From contig VGEY01000003.1 of the NCBI GenBank assembly GCA_016869075.1, positions 57,893 through 121,892 of the forward strand: a stretch of DNA of 64,000 bases, read 5' to 3'. A model generated the notes under the pieces. It was not told where the DNA came from. It saw only the letters and a program-made list of their open reading frames with translations, and searched no databases. A program made the translations under genes and the position numbers. Origin of the DNA: Alphaproteobacteria bacterium. Its GTDB lineage: Bacteria > Pseudomonadota > Alphaproteobacteria > Paracaedibacterales > VGCI01. This document shows, one piece after another, positions 1-9,549 of this stretch (position 1 is its first letter; each line of letters starts with the position of its first letter).

Positions 1-1223
1 TCCTCAATCTGTTCAATTGTGAAGCCGACAGCTAAACGGAGAAAAGCTACCACACTTGTATTATTTCCATCACGAGCAAAGGCTAGTTTAGCAAGGATGT
101 CTCGCTTTGCATCAGCTAATTCGACTTCTGTAACTCCGTCATTAAGGATGTTACTGATATGTTTTTGAACGGCTTCTTTTAATAATGAAAGATCTGTGTT
201 GGGTGCAAGTGTTGCTGAAAAGGCAAATGTTTCTGGATCCAAGCCATCATTTTCAAAATTACAATCAGCGCTTACAGCGAGCTTTTGTTCTTCAACTAAA
301 GACTTATAAAGACGACTCGTGCTATTCCCACCTAAAATTTGTGTCAGAAGGATTAAGGGAAAATAATATTCACTCTTAGCGCCTGTATGTCCAGGAGCTG
401 CATAATTCCAATGAACATTAACTTGGCTAATACGAGGATTCTCTTGTTCCAAAGTGATGACTACACCCCCATGATTTGTCTCAGGAATACGTTTGCGTAT
501 GGGGACAGGTCGTGAAGGAATGTTGCCAAAGTGCTTTTCAACCATGGGCTTCAGAGTATCCATCGTGACATCTCCTGCAACAACCAAAATAGCATTGTTC
601 GGAACATACCATTTTTTATAGTGTTCATAAGCTGCATCTCGAGTATAGGCCGCTATATGTTGGGGGTATCCTATGTTGGGTACTCCATAGGGGTGATACC
701 AATATATTGATCGTAATAAGGCTTCAAAAACGATTCCAATGGGACTGTTGTCTAGTCTTGCTAAACGTTCTTCTTGAACAACCTTTTGTTCTGCAATAGT
801 GGCTTGAGGATCAAGTACCAAATTTTGCATTCGGTCGGCCTCAAGTTTAAGATAAAAATCTAAGAACTCGACGCTGAGGTCACAGGTGTATGCTGTGTAA
901 TCCTGAGTTGTTGTGGCATTGCTGCTGCCGCCTTTGCTTGATATTATTTTTTTAAATTGATCAGCAGGTATGTCTTTCGTTCCTTTGAACATCATATGTT
1001 CTAAGAAATGAGAAAGACCGCGCATTTCTGCTGGGTCGTCTGCACATCCTACTTTATAAATTAAGCAAATTGATACAACAGGAGCCAGGTGATTCTCAAT
1101 TAAAACAATTTGTAGCCCGTTTGGTAAAACCATCGACTTAGGGTTAAAAATACCTCTTGTTTGGGCCGTCGTAGAGGAGGAAAGAGTAAAAAGGAGTCCA
1201 ATTAAAATGAGCCAATATTTCAT
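1..1223 (-). CDS. M16 family zinc metallopeptidase, catalytic subunit (3' end outside window)
   Basis: The gene begins at an ATG at 1223 and runs off the left edge, so the C-terminal part is missing. The N-terminus (MKYWLILIGLLFTLSSS) is a signal peptide, so the enzyme should act in the periplasm. The inverted zinc motif HFLEH lies at about residues 72-76, and a third metal ligand is expected in QEERL near residues 151-152. These are the hallmarks of the pitrilysin/M16B (PqqL/mitochondrial processing peptidase) family. The start overlaps the stop of the upstream M16 gene by one base (TAATG), so the two are translationally coupled. Its partner lacks the zinc motif, as is usual for paired M16B proteins. 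The physiological substrate cannot be read from sequence. Confidence 0.93.
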   Translation of the reverse strand, partial: MKYWLILIGLLFTLSSSTTAQTRGIFNPKSMVLPNGLQIVLIENHLAPVVSICLIYKVGCADDPAEMRGLSHFLEHMMFKGTKDIPADQFKKIISSKGGSSNATTTQDYTAYTCDLSVEFLDFYLKLEADRMQNLVLDPQATIAEQKVVQEERLARLDNSPIGIVFEALLRSIYWYHPYGVPNIGYPQHIAAYTRDAAYEHYKKWYVPNNAILVVAGDVTMDTLKPMVEKHFGNIPSRPVPIRKRIPETNHGGVVITLEQENPRISQVNVHWNYAAPGHTGAKSEYYFPLILLTQILGGNSTSRLYKSLVEEQKLAVSADCNFENDGLDPETFAFSATLAPNTDLSLLKEAVQKHISNILNDGVTEVELADAKRDILAKLAFARDGNNTSVVAFLRLAVGFTIEQIE

Positions 1224-2716
1224 TAATTCTTTTCTCCTGGAGTTTGTACTTGCTTTATTTCTTCATTTGAATTTGGTGCTCTAAAAGAAAGTTCTTTATC
1301 AGGATTACCAACAACAACAAAAGTCAATTTGTCTGGTTTTAAAAGTGTCTTAGCAACTCTATTAAGATGGTCGAGAGTCAGTGAAGCAACAAGATTGTTC
1401 CTGATATTTATATAGTTTGTTCCTAAATTATCAATTTGGTAGATCAATAATGCTCTTGCAATCCTTAAAGTCGAACTAAAGTTTAACGCGAAACTACCAA
1501 TCATTCGTTGCTTCACAAAATCCAATTCTTCCTGGGTAACTCCTGTTGTTGCAGTTTCCCAAACTTTGCGGATGATATCCATGGTTTCTTTAACAGTTGA
1601 ATTTTTTGTCGCTGTAGCTCCCATGATTGTAGCTGCATGTTGAGCGTAATTAAGCTCAGCTTCGATACCATATGCTAATCCCCGCTTTTCACGAACTTCA
1701 TTCCATAATCGTGATGCAAATTGACCATCCCCAATGATTCTCAACAATACAAAAGCTGCATAGAAATCAGGATCTGTTCGTTTAATTCCTGGTTGAGCAA
1801 AAAGGACCAAGCTTTGCGGAATAACCATTTTTTTAACAAATATACTTCCTAAATTATGAAACACTGCTTCTTTTACAGGAGAGGGAAGAGCCTTTGCAGG
1901 TAGATCACCAAAGGTTTCATCTAAATACTTTTTTACCTCTTTTTCTGTAATATCTCCCACTATCGAGATCAAAAGTTGATCTTTTGCAAATCTTTCCTTC
2001 ATGAACTGGCGCAAATGCACTTGCGTGATTTTTGGAAGGTCATTTAAGGCTTGCTGGGTTGTTTTACCATAGGGGTGATCCCCATAAAGGCATGTACCCA
2101 ATGTTTCATTGGCAACATTATGTTCATCATGGAGTGATTGTTCCATATGAGTGATGAGTTGATTTTTAACACGCGCAAGGGCTTCGTCGTTAAAGCGGGG
2201 GGATGTGAAAATGGCATGAACTGCTTTAAATGCCTCATTAACACTTTTTTTTACTGTGCGAAAACTCAATTGGAAAGTGTCATCAACAGCAGATATGTTT
2301 AACTCAATATTGTTCTGAAGAAGAAATTTTTTAAATTCTTGGCTGTTCCAGGGGCCAGAGCCTTCATCAAGAGTGGTGGTTAATAAGCTTACAAGTCCAG
2401 ATAATCCTTTCGGTTCATTAGAAAATCCAGCATTCTTAATTGCCAACGCAATAGAGACAACGGGAATCTCGTGTGTTTCAACAAACCAGGCTGTTATTCC
2501 CTTATTACTTTTTATCTTTTGAACATTAATGGGTTTCTGTTGATGAGCTTTAGGACTTGCTGCTCGTTGGGGACTTTCAGCCAGTGTAAGCGAAAAAAGG
2601 GGAGAAATTATAAAGAGAAAACATCCCAGAAAAAGAACAGCACTCACCCAATCATACTTTTGGAATTGTTTTCGAATGAATATCATGTTTATTTTTCTGA
2701 CGTGTTTTACTTTCAT
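1223..2716 (-). CDS. M16 family peptidase-like protein, non-catalytic partner
   Basis: A protein of 497 residues with M16 family organisation and one hydrophobic segment near residues 24-46, which is a signal peptide or anchor. Where the active partner has HxxEH this one reads GLSGLVSLLTT (about 104-114), so it cannot bind zinc in the usual way. It does have the R/Y substrate-binding signature typical of the second subunit, in the segment VREKRGLAYGIEAEL (about 341-355). Known M16B proteins often work as heterodimers of a zinc subunit and an R/Y subunit, and the adjacent catalytic gene fits this. Its ATG overlaps the stop of the upstream DUF3035 gene (ATGA, 2713-2716), which supports the chosen start and coupled translation. 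Confidence 0.9.
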   Translation of the reverse strand: MKVKHVRKINMIFIRKQFQKYDWVSAVLFLGCFLFIISPLFSLTLAESPQRAASPKAHQQKPINVQKIKSNKGITAWFVETHEIPVVSIALAIKNAGFSNEPKGLSGLVSLLTTTLDEGSGPWNSQEFKKFLLQNNIELNISAVDDTFQLSFRTVKKSVNEAFKAVHAIFTSPRFNDEALARVKNQLITHMEQSLHDEHNVANETLGTCLYGDHPYGKTTQQALNDLPKITQVHLRQFMKERFAKDQLLISIVGDITEKEVKKYLDETFGDLPAKALPSPVKEAVFHNLGSIFVKKMVIPQSLVLFAQPGIKRTDPDFYAAFVLLRIIGDGQFASRLWNEVREKRGLAYGIEAELNYAQHAATIMGATATKNSTVKETMDIIRKVWETATTGVTQEELDFVKQRMIGSFALNFSSTLRIARALLIYQIDNLGTNYINIRNNLVASLTLDHLNRVAKTLLKPDKLTFVVVGNPDKELSFRAPNSNEEIKQVQTPGEKN

Positions 2717-3267
2717 GGAATACTTTCTTTATCATTGGTATTTGAGTAATTTTCATCAGAAGAATCCGCATCTTCATCAGTTTTTTCATCTGCTTTTTCT
2801 TCTTCAGTTTTGGAAAGAGACAGATTATTAGCGGCCGTCTTTTTCCAAGTTTTAATTTTTTCAATTAAACGATTTGAAACTGAACTGTCAGTTTGGAATT
2901 CTTCGTCTAATTTTTCTCTAATGTTGGGAGTAATAGATTGGTCTTCAGAAGCTTTGTCAACAATGGCACGCTCACTTTTAGAGGCAGGGATAGAAGATGT
3001 TTCAGCAGGTTGTTTACTTCCCAAAACGGCCTTCTGAGCTCTTTCTGTTTCTGAAACTGCATGTGGATTAGGCGCACCTGGTGTCGGAGGTGGAAGTTTA
3101 GGACGTTGCTCAAAATTAGGGGGGAGAATTAAAGTAGGATTTGGTTCATTCGTATTCCATTCATTAGGACTACGATGTGTTAATCCAAGAGTATCACGGA
3201 ATGTATCACATCCTACCATGACCAAGGAACATAATAAAATTAATGCTGAAGCATATGTTTTTTTCAT
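2713..3267 (-). CDS. DUF3035-type lipoprotein (BamF-like)
   Basis: A 184-residue lipoprotein precursor. The signal peptide ends in the lipobox VMVGC with the acylated cysteine at residue 20. The mature part starts with a conserved block (RSPNEW...PTLILPPNFEQRPKLP) typical of the alphaproteobacterial DUF3035 family. Some of these proteins have been described as BAM-complex lipoprotein BamF, so a role in outer-membrane protein assembly is likely but inferred. The C-terminal third is a very acidic, low-complexity Glu/Asp/Lys tail. It lies between lspA and the M16 pair, the usual alphaproteobacterial order. LspA encoded next to it would process it. Confidence 0.8.
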   Translation of the reverse strand: MKKTYASALILLCSLVMVGCDTFRDTLGLTHRSPNEWNTNEPNPTLILPPNFEQRPKLPPPTPGAPNPHAVSETERAQKAVLGSKQPAETSSIPASKSERAIVDKASEDQSITPNIREKLDEEFQTDSSVSNRLIEKIKTWKKTAANNLSLSKTEEEKADEKTDEDADSSDENYSNTNDKESIP

Positions 3268-3289
3268 TTTTACTCACTTGTGATAATGT

Positions 3290-3847
3290 TTATCTTTTGT
3301 TTTCAGACCATATTTCTTTTAAATACTCAAGAAGAATTAATGCAACCCCGAGCACAATAGCGGCATCTGCAATGTTAAAAGTATACCAATGAAATCCATA
3401 AACATGGAAGTCAAGAAAATCTGCAACGGCTCCGAATCTTATACGGTCTGTTACATTTCCCAAAGCGCCTCCGAGAACAAGACCAAACGCTAGAGACATA
3501 ATCTTTGTTTCTGCTTGCAAAATCCAGAGGATTAAAAGTGCTGCAAACCCAATTGCAATTACAACTAAAATCCAAACACTATAAGGATTATTATTAGAAA
3601 GCAAGCCAAAGCTGATACCTTTATTCCAAGCTAAAATGATATTAAGAAATGAAGTAACTGAGAACGTATGGGGAGAGGTCATAAGATGTTTTAAAACTAT
3701 CCATTTTGAAACTTGATCAAGAATATAAACTCCTCCAGCCAACGCCATCCCAAATATTGACCAGGAACAGAAAAAATTCAGAGGATGGTACTTTGTATCT
3801 CCATTTACTTTAAGAGTAGTTTTCTTTACTTTTGTTTTCTTTTTCAT
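3290..3847 (-). CDS. lspA: Lipoprotein signal peptidase (signal peptidase II)
   Basis: A 185-residue inner-membrane aspartyl protease that cleaves prolipoprotein signal peptides after lipidation. Four hydrophobic segments are visible. The two catalytic aspartates lie in the family motifs GNVTDR (D134) and FNIADAAI (D161), and the conserved AWNKGISFG segment is near residue 73. The first 20 or so residues form a Lys-rich extension not needed by the family, so a later start cannot be excluded. The ATG overlaps the ileS stop by one base (TAATG at 3845-3849). ileS-lspA pairing is widespread in proteobacteria, and the downstream genes include a lipoprotein substrate. Confidence 0.97.
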   Translation of the reverse strand: MKKKTKVKKTTLKVNGDTKYHPLNFFCSWSIFGMALAGGVYILDQVSKWIVLKHLMTSPHTFSVTSFLNIILAWNKGISFGLLSNNNPYSVWILVVIAIGFAALLILWILQAETKIMSLAFGLVLGGALGNVTDRIRFGAVADFLDFHVYGFHWYTFNIADAAIVLGVALILLEYLKEIWSENKR

Positions 3848-6642
3848 TAAGAAGTTCCCTCAAGAGTTGCATCATTACACCGGTTACATAGATCTTCGCG
3901 TTCATGTCCTACTTCTTCTAAAACCTTCCAACATCTCGCACATTTCTGACCTGATGCAATATTAACAATAACGCCAACATTTGGAACATCTTCTAAAACA
4001 AATGCTCCTGCAGGTGGCTGTGCAATCACAAGATTTGCCTCAGAGGTAATTGCAAGCTCCGCAAGTTCAGGGTTTTTTAAATTTAGGATTTTAAGTGTTT
4101 CAGCTGTCTCGTGAGGGACATAAATGGCCACCTTTGCCTGTAAACTTGAGCCAAGTGTTTTTGCTGCTCGTTCTACTTCTAAGGCCCCAGTAATGACGCG
4201 ACGAATATTGCGAACAATCTCCCACTGGTTAGCTAAAGGGATGTTTTTCCAGGAAGCAGGGATATCAGGGAAAGTCTGTAAATGAATACTTTCTGCTTTC
4301 TCATCATGGCGAGATTGCCAGGCTTCTTCTGATGTAAAACTTAAAACTGGCGCTAACCAATGCGTAAGGCATATGAAAACCTGGTTCATAACAGAGCGCA
4401 CAGCTCGTCTTTTTATCAAAGACGGAGCATCACAATACAGACTATCCTTGCGTATATCAAAATAAAAAGCAGACAAATCTACAGCACAAAAATTATGAAG
4501 ACTTGCATAAAAGCTCATAAAATCATAAGTTTCTGCACTTTTTTGCATCTGCGTATTAAGCTCTGAAAGACGATGAAGAACCCATTGTTCTAGACTGGGC
4601 ATTTCTTTAAAATCAATATGTTCACCATCCGTAAAACCGTCTAAGGCTCCGAGTAAATAACGAAGCGTGTTACGCAATCTGCGATAAATGTCTTCTTGAT
4701 ATTTCAAAATTTCAGGTCCGATGCGCATATCTTCTGTGTAGTCAACAGAGACAACCCACAATCGTAAAATATCCGCCCCAAGTGAATTAATTATGGTAAT
4801 AGGGGCAAGAGCATTACCTTCAGATTTGGACATTTTCAGTCCCTTTTCATTCAAGGTAAATCCGTGGGTTAATACGTGGCGATATGGTGCTGTATCCACT
4901 GTTCCACATGATTCTAAAAGGGAAGATTGAAACCAACCGCGATGTTGATCTGACCCTTCTAGATATAAATCCGCTGGCCAAGATAAATCGGGACGATCTT
5001 TTAAAACAAATTCGTGGGTGCATCCACTGTCAAACCAAACGTCCAGAATATCTTGAACTTTTTCATAATCGTCTGCATTATAATCAGGACCAAGGAAGCG
5101 TGCCGCATCACTTTTGTACCAGGTGTCTCCTCCCTCGAGTTCAACAGCTTTGACAATGCGGTCGTGCACCTGCGCATCTCGCAAGACCTCGCCAGTTTTC
5201 TTATGCGTAAATAAAGTCATAGGTGTTCCCCATGCTCTTTGGCGTGATAAACACCAGTCTGGGCGGTCTTCAACCATGGATCGTATGCGATTTTTACCTT
5301 GAGTAGGGAACCAAGAAACTTGATCAATGGCTTTTAATGCTTTGGTACGCAGATCATTCGTTTCCATGCTGATAAACCACTGTGTTGTTGTTCTGTAAAT
5401 CAAAGGAGCCTTGGAACGCCACGAGTGTGGATAGCTATGAACTAATTTTGCTGCATGAAGGAGATGACCAGCCTCTTTTAGAGTCTCCATTACTTTTACG
5501 TTGGCTTTATATATATGGAGACCGGCAAATAAAGGGACATGGTCATTATAATGACCATCATCAGAAACAAGAGAGGGGACTTCAAGGCCAAATTTCTGTC
5601 CTACGTCAAAGTCTTCTAAGCCATGACTTGGAGCGGTATGTACCAACCCCGTTCCACTTTCAGTTGTAACATGGTCGCCAGGTAAGAGTGGAACAGTAAA
5701 CTCATATCCGTTACCTCTCAAGGGATGCCCACAAAGGGTTCCTTCTAAAGTTTTGCCCGAGAGAGTACCTAATATTTCATGATTCTCAATTTCTAATTGG
5801 GTTAATACTTTACTCAACAAATCTGTTGCTATGAGGAAAACACGATTGTGTGAAACGCTTTTTACAACCGTATAGTTAATATCGGGTCCATATGTAATGG
5901 CGCGATTTGCTGGTATGGTCCAAGGTGTGGTAGTCCATATTACAGCGTATGCCCCTTTTAAAATTGGCAAAGGGGTCTCAGTTATAGGGAATGATATGAA
6001 GACAGAATCTGAGGTATGATCTTTATATTCTATTTCTGCTTCTGCCAAGGCAGTTTTTTCAACAACTGACCACATAACAGGCTTTTGTCCACGATATAAA
6101 CTTCCGTTCAACAGAAATTTTCCAAGCTGTTCGATGATGCGTGCTTCAGTTTTAAAGTCCATGGTTGAGTAGGGATTATTCCAATCAGCAACAATTCCCA
6201 ATCTTTTGAATTCTTCTCGTTGGACATCAACCCATTTTGCCGCAAAAGTGCGGCATTCTGTTCGAAACTCTAAGAGGTCAACATTATCCTTATTCTGTCC
6301 TGCTTCTCTATATTTTTCTTCGATTTTCCATTCAATAGGAAGCCCATGACAGTCCCAACCAGGGACCATGGGGGCATCAAATCCACGCATTTGATATGTT
6401 TTATTCACAATATCTTTAAGGGTTTCTGTAAGAGCATGTCCTATATGAATATTACCGTTTGCATAAGGTGGGCCAAAGTGAAGAATAAATTTTTTCTTAT
6501 CCTTTGAGCGGCTTCTCAAGGTACTGTATAAATTTATTTTTTCCCAATAGCTCAGAAAATCAGCTTCCCGTTTGGCTAAATTTGCTTTCATGGCAAAGGT
6601 TGTTTTAGGGAGAAAAACAGTATTTTTATAATCGGTCTTCAT
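3847..6642 (-). CDS. ileS: Isoleucyl-tRNA synthetase
   Basis: A 931-residue class Ia aminoacyl-tRNA synthetase that charges tRNA-Ile with isoleucine in the cytoplasm. The HIGH signature is at residues 66-69 (NIHIGHAL) and KMSKS at 603-607. The CP1 editing domain carries the TTTPWTIPANRA block near residue 237. A C-terminal zinc knuckle, CARCWK followed by CNRC, sits in the last 35 residues, as in bacterial-type IleRS. Length is normal for the bacterial type (about 930). It is the first gene of the minus-strand operon with lspA, the DUF3035 gene and the M16 genes. A gap of about 100 bases separates it from the esterase gene upstream. Confidence 0.98.
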   Translation of the reverse strand: MKTDYKNTVFLPKTTFAMKANLAKREADFLSYWEKINLYSTLRSRSKDKKKFILHFGPPYANGNIHIGHALTETLKDIVNKTYQMRGFDAPMVPGWDCHGLPIEWKIEEKYREAGQNKDNVDLLEFRTECRTFAAKWVDVQREEFKRLGIVADWNNPYSTMDFKTEARIIEQLGKFLLNGSLYRGQKPVMWSVVEKTALAEAEIEYKDHTSDSVFISFPITETPLPILKGAYAVIWTTTPWTIPANRAITYGPDINYTVVKSVSHNRVFLIATDLLSKVLTQLEIENHEILGTLSGKTLEGTLCGHPLRGNGYEFTVPLLPGDHVTTESGTGLVHTAPSHGLEDFDVGQKFGLEVPSLVSDDGHYNDHVPLFAGLHIYKANVKVMETLKEAGHLLHAAKLVHSYPHSWRSKAPLIYRTTTQWFISMETNDLRTKALKAIDQVSWFPTQGKNRIRSMVEDRPDWCLSRQRAWGTPMTLFTHKKTGEVLRDAQVHDRIVKAVELEGGDTWYKSDAARFLGPDYNADDYEKVQDILDVWFDSGCTHEFVLKDRPDLSWPADLYLEGSDQHRGWFQSSLLESCGTVDTAPYRHVLTHGFTLNEKGLKMSKSEGNALAPITIINSLGADILRLWVVSVDYTEDMRIGPEILKYQEDIYRRLRNTLRYLLGALDGFTDGEHIDFKEMPSLEQWVLHRLSELNTQMQKSAETYDFMSFYASLHNFCAVDLSAFYFDIRKDSLYCDAPSLIKRRAVRSVMNQVFICLTHWLAPVLSFTSEEAWQSRHDEKAESIHLQTFPDIPASWKNIPLANQWEIVRNIRRVITGALEVERAAKTLGSSLQAKVAIYVPHETAETLKILNLKNPELAELAITSEANLVIAQPPAGAFVLEDVPNVGVIVNIASGQKCARCWKVLEEVGHEREDLCNRCNDATLEGTS

Positions 6643-6749
6643 TCAATATCCATTTCGTCAATCAATCTTATCATAGCTGGTGCACAGTTTTTAGGCGAGA
6701 GTAAATATCCCTATGTTTTTTTTACAAGATGTTATTTTAATTTCAAGCT

Positions 6750-7511
6750 TCACTGTTTACCAACAATCTTTCCAGATAAACAGTCTTGTAAAAACTCACC
6801 AGCTATTCCTAATGCTTGGGGATCAATATCATGACCGACGCCTCGTAGAAGTACAAGTGTAACGGGAAGTTTGAGCGCATCAAGTTGTTTGTGTGACTTG
6901 TGAGCGAGTGAAACAGGAGCTTTTTTATCCTCTGTTCCATGCATAATAAGGATGGGAGGTCGAGATAGTTTTCTTTCTGTCGGATCATTTAAATAAGATC
7001 CTGAAAGAGCGACAATTCCTGCGCACGGACGTCGAAGCCCCAAATGTAAAGCAATTCTAGCTCCCTGAGAAAATCCCAAAAGGAGCATTTTTTCGGGTGG
7101 TAAGTTATGTTTTTTTAACAAGTGGTCTAAATAACGGTTTAGGCGAGGAGTGAGTTTTTTAATTTCTTTCAACAACAGTAAATGGTTATCTTTGGGGGCG
7201 CTCAACCATTGTTTTCCTGAAGAAGTTTTACAGGGTAGAGGCCCGTTCGGCGCAACAAAAAGAGTATTTGGAAGAAACTGTCCCAATAAGGCACCTACAA
7301 ATAAAAAATTTTCACCGATGTCGCCATAACCGTGGAAAAGAACAACAATGGAATCAGGTTTTTTACCCGAAGCAGGGGGGAGTGTGAGGCCTGAAATAGT
7401 TATATTTTTTTCTCTGGGATCATCAGATTTTCCGAAAATTTCTAGGCTGGAAATTCCTAAGGCAGCAACAACGAAGAAACATAAAAGCTGAATACGTGAT
7501 AAAATATACAT
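6750..7511 (-). CDS. Exported alpha/beta-hydrolase, phospholipase/carboxylesterase family
   Basis: A 253-residue serine esterase of the Abhydrolase_2 family (carboxylesterase/acyl-protein thioesterase-like). An N-terminal hydrophobic signal sequence (about residues 8-24) suggests export. The catalytic triad is readable: Ser148 in GFSQGAR, Asp195 in MHGTEDKKAPV and His227 in GVGHDID. The oxyanion region HGYGDIGENF lies near residue 60. Substrates of this family include short acyl esters and lysophospholipids; which applies here is unknown. It is transcribed in the same direction as ileS but separated by about 107 bases, so it may have its own promoter. Confidence 0.88.
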   Translation of the reverse strand: MYILSRIQLLCFFVVAALGISSLEIFGKSDDPREKNITISGLTLPPASGKKPDSIVVLFHGYGDIGENFLFVGALLGQFLPNTLFVAPNGPLPCKTSSGKQWLSAPKDNHLLLLKEIKKLTPRLNRYLDHLLKKHNLPPEKMLLLGFSQGARIALHLGLRRPCAGIVALSGSYLNDPTERKLSRPPILIMHGTEDKKAPVSLAHKSHKQLDALKLPVTLVLLRGVGHDIDPQALGIAGEFLQDCLSGKIVGKQ

Positions 7512-7804
7512 GAGAGCTTTATTCCTTGGAGTTGATATCTTTAAATTTCTAAATTTATTTCAATATATTTTTCTTGTAAAGAGTATACCATCTTGTATGT
7601 TAGATTTTATTATTTTAATAGGCATTATAGATCGTCACATGTAAAATTTAAGCGCATATAATGTTGAACATTGGGCTAACTTGCAGTTTATATTAAAAAT
7701 GGGACGAAGGGTTACTTGTACCTAGCATTAATAAAATTGGATGAATTTTTATTCTCTAATTCCTACGTTTTAATTCTGTTAAGTTGTTCCGGAGATCTTG
7801 TTAA

Positions 7805-8959
7805 ATGAAATTACGAATTATATTTTTATTGTTTATGCTCATTTTAACAACGCATGCTAAAACAAGTTCTGCCAGCTCACCTACTTCCTTCCTCTCTGAA
7901 TTTGAAGCGCTTATCCATAAATCTATGCACCAAAAAAAGGTGCCAGGATTAGCTGTTGCTATTTTTATGGATGGAAAAATTATTTATATAAAAGGGTTTG
8001 GTGTTCGTACGGTTGGCCGCCCAGAACTCATTGATACTCATACTGTTTTTCAAATTGGCTCAGCATCAAAAGCTATCACTTCAGTATTGGTTGCACTCTT
8101 AAAACGTAATAAAATACTAAGTCTTGATCATCCCGTGAGGACTATTCCAAATACCACAGTTAGGCATATTTTAAGCCATACGACCGGCATTCCATCGCCA
8201 GGTTTTAATAGGCTTATTGAGAAAGGTATACCTCCTGATGATGTTTATAAGATGGTTCAGAAAACTGCTCCGAACAGTCCACCAGGACAAAAATTTTCTT
8301 ATCATAATGTGGTCTATAGTTTGGTGGGAGGGATTATAGAGCGTCAGTGTGGTACTTCTTTTGAGAACGTGCTGCAGGCTCGGCTATTTAAACCTCTCCA
8401 TATGAAAGAAACAACGGCGACTTGGAAGACATTCATTTCAAGATCTAATAGGTCCTCAGTGCATTCTTTTGTAAGTAGTATAGAAAAGAAAGGGAAAAAA
8501 GGTGAAAGGACTGTCAGTCGAGCGTTGAAAGTATCCTATCGGCAAGACTACGCAAATTTCCCAGCATCAGCAGGATGTAGCAGCAGTATTCATGATATGG
8601 CGTTATTTTTAGCAGCAGTTCTAGGGGCACGCCCCGATGTTGTATCTCCCAATGACCTAGATGCCTTTATCCAACCTCTTATTCATACCCCCGATCAATG
8701 GCATCGCTCACGAGCACATAGAGATCGTATTACAAAAACAAACTACGGATTAGGATGGCCCACTATGACGTTTGGTGGTCATCATTTGGTTTTCCACGGA
8801 GGGTGGATTCGTGGTATCAGTTCCTTGATTTCTTTCATCCCAAAGAAAAAAGTTGGAATCGTGATTTTGCAAAATGCCGAATCGGGCTTACCGTTTGCTT
8901 TAAGCATGCACTTCTATGATTGGGTCCTTGGTCTGTCGCCAAAGAAATGGGTTAAATAG
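7805..8959 (+). CDS. Exported serine hydrolase, beta-lactamase/class C penicillin-binding fold
   Basis: A 384-residue protein with a signal peptide (residues 1-18). It has the three class C motifs of the Beta-lactamase (PF00144) family: SxxK as S86-A-S-K89, Y-x-N as Y166-H-N168, and HGG at 331-333. Relatives include D-alanyl-D-alanine carboxypeptidases, esterases and AmpC-type enzymes. The motifs alone do not separate these, so neither resistance nor wall hydrolysis should be assumed. A ribosome binding site (GGAG) precedes the ATG. The gene stands alone, divergent from the esterase and convergent with bamE. Confidence 0.88.
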   Translation: MKLRIIFLLFMLILTTHAKTSSASSPTSFLSEFEALIHKSMHQKKVPGLAVAIFMDGKIIYIKGFGVRTVGRPELIDTHTVFQIGSASKAITSVLVALLKRNKILSLDHPVRTIPNTTVRHILSHTTGIPSPGFNRLIEKGIPPDDVYKMVQKTAPNSPPGQKFSYHNVVYSLVGGIIERQCGTSFENVLQARLFKPLHMKETTATWKTFISRSNRSSVHSFVSSIEKKGKKGERTVSRALKVSYRQDYANFPASAGCSSSIHDMALFLAAVLGARPDVVSPNDLDAFIQPLIHTPDQWHRSRAHRDRITKTNYGLGWPTMTFGGHHLVFHGGWIRGISSLISFIPKKKVGIVILQNAESGLPFALSMHFYDWVLGLSPKKWVK

Positions 8960-8976
8960 CTTCCTACTCCAAAGCA

Positions 8977-8994
8977 TTTAGCTTCATTGCTAAA
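8977..8994. terminator. Short hairpin between convergent genes
   Basis: TTTAGC and GCTAAA form a 6-bp stem with a 6-base loop exactly between the convergent serine-hydrolase and bamE genes. The stem is weak and no clear T-run follows, so this is only a candidate bidirectional terminator. Confidence 0.25.
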
Positions 8995-9000
8995 CGAATA

Positions 9001-9456
9001 TCACCCACCTGGTTTAGAGGGCTTTTTGCTGCTCATGCGACCAAAGTTACTAAAGACTTCACGCAAGACACCGCTTTCTTGACCAACTGTCTCTGTTTTT
9101 CTTTCAATAGGTTTAATGTTCTTTGCTTCTTCACCTGTGTGTGTTTTAACATCACTCACGATGCCCCTGTTATCAAAAGTAATCACTGTAACTTGCTGTT
9201 CAAGAACTGTTGGCGTGAAAAATGAGGTGGCTGAGGTTTTTTTGTAAATATAATACCATTTATTGTTATCAAAAGACGGTATGGTAGAAGGGCTTCCAAG
9301 GAGTTCTTGAACTTCTTGTTTTGATTGAATTCCAGGCTTAATTTGGTCAAACTTGACGCTTCCCGTATTAAATCCACGCGTCTCAATAGTAGGAGAGCAT
9401 CCTGCGTTAAGTGTAGCGAAAAGAAGCAAAGTGATAAGAGATACATTGCGTTTCAT
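9001..9456 (-). CDS. bamE: Outer membrane protein assembly factor BamE (SmpA/OmlA lipoprotein)
   Basis: A lipoprotein of about 151 residues that belongs to the BAM complex on the periplasmic face of the outer membrane. The ATG at 9456 is preferred over one nine codons upstream. It gives a compact lipoprotein signal (MKRNVSLITLLLFATLNAGC, lipobox LNAGC), and TTAGGT lies about 10 bases before it. The SmpA/OmlA core follows, with QIKPGIQSKQEVQELLGSPS and KWYYIYKK. The C-terminus is a Lys/Ser/Pro-rich tail. It is divergent from the bc1 chaperone gene, which is the usual alphaproteobacterial arrangement. Confidence 0.93.
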   Translation of the reverse strand: MKRNVSLITLLLFATLNAGCSPTIETRGFNTGSVKFDQIKPGIQSKQEVQELLGSPSTIPSFDNNKWYYIYKKTSATSFFTPTVLEQQVTVITFDNRGIVSDVKTHTGEEAKNIKPIERKTETVGQESGVLREVFSNFGRMSSKKPSKPGG

Positions 9457-9549
9457 GAGGGTGTGACCTAAAATTAACTCCATTGGGTAAAAACTATCCT
9501 ACATATACATCATGGATGTAAACTGTCAATCATAAAGGTATTAATAATA

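Noticed and set aside
7512..7804. A 293-base gap examined for a small gene or RNA
   Set aside because: AT-rich with only an 11-codon frame and no tRNA-like or hairpin structure; probably divergent promoters.
7805..8959. Beta-lactamase resistance gene
   Set aside because: The class C motifs are shared by esterases and carboxypeptidases; nothing specific for AmpC was seen.
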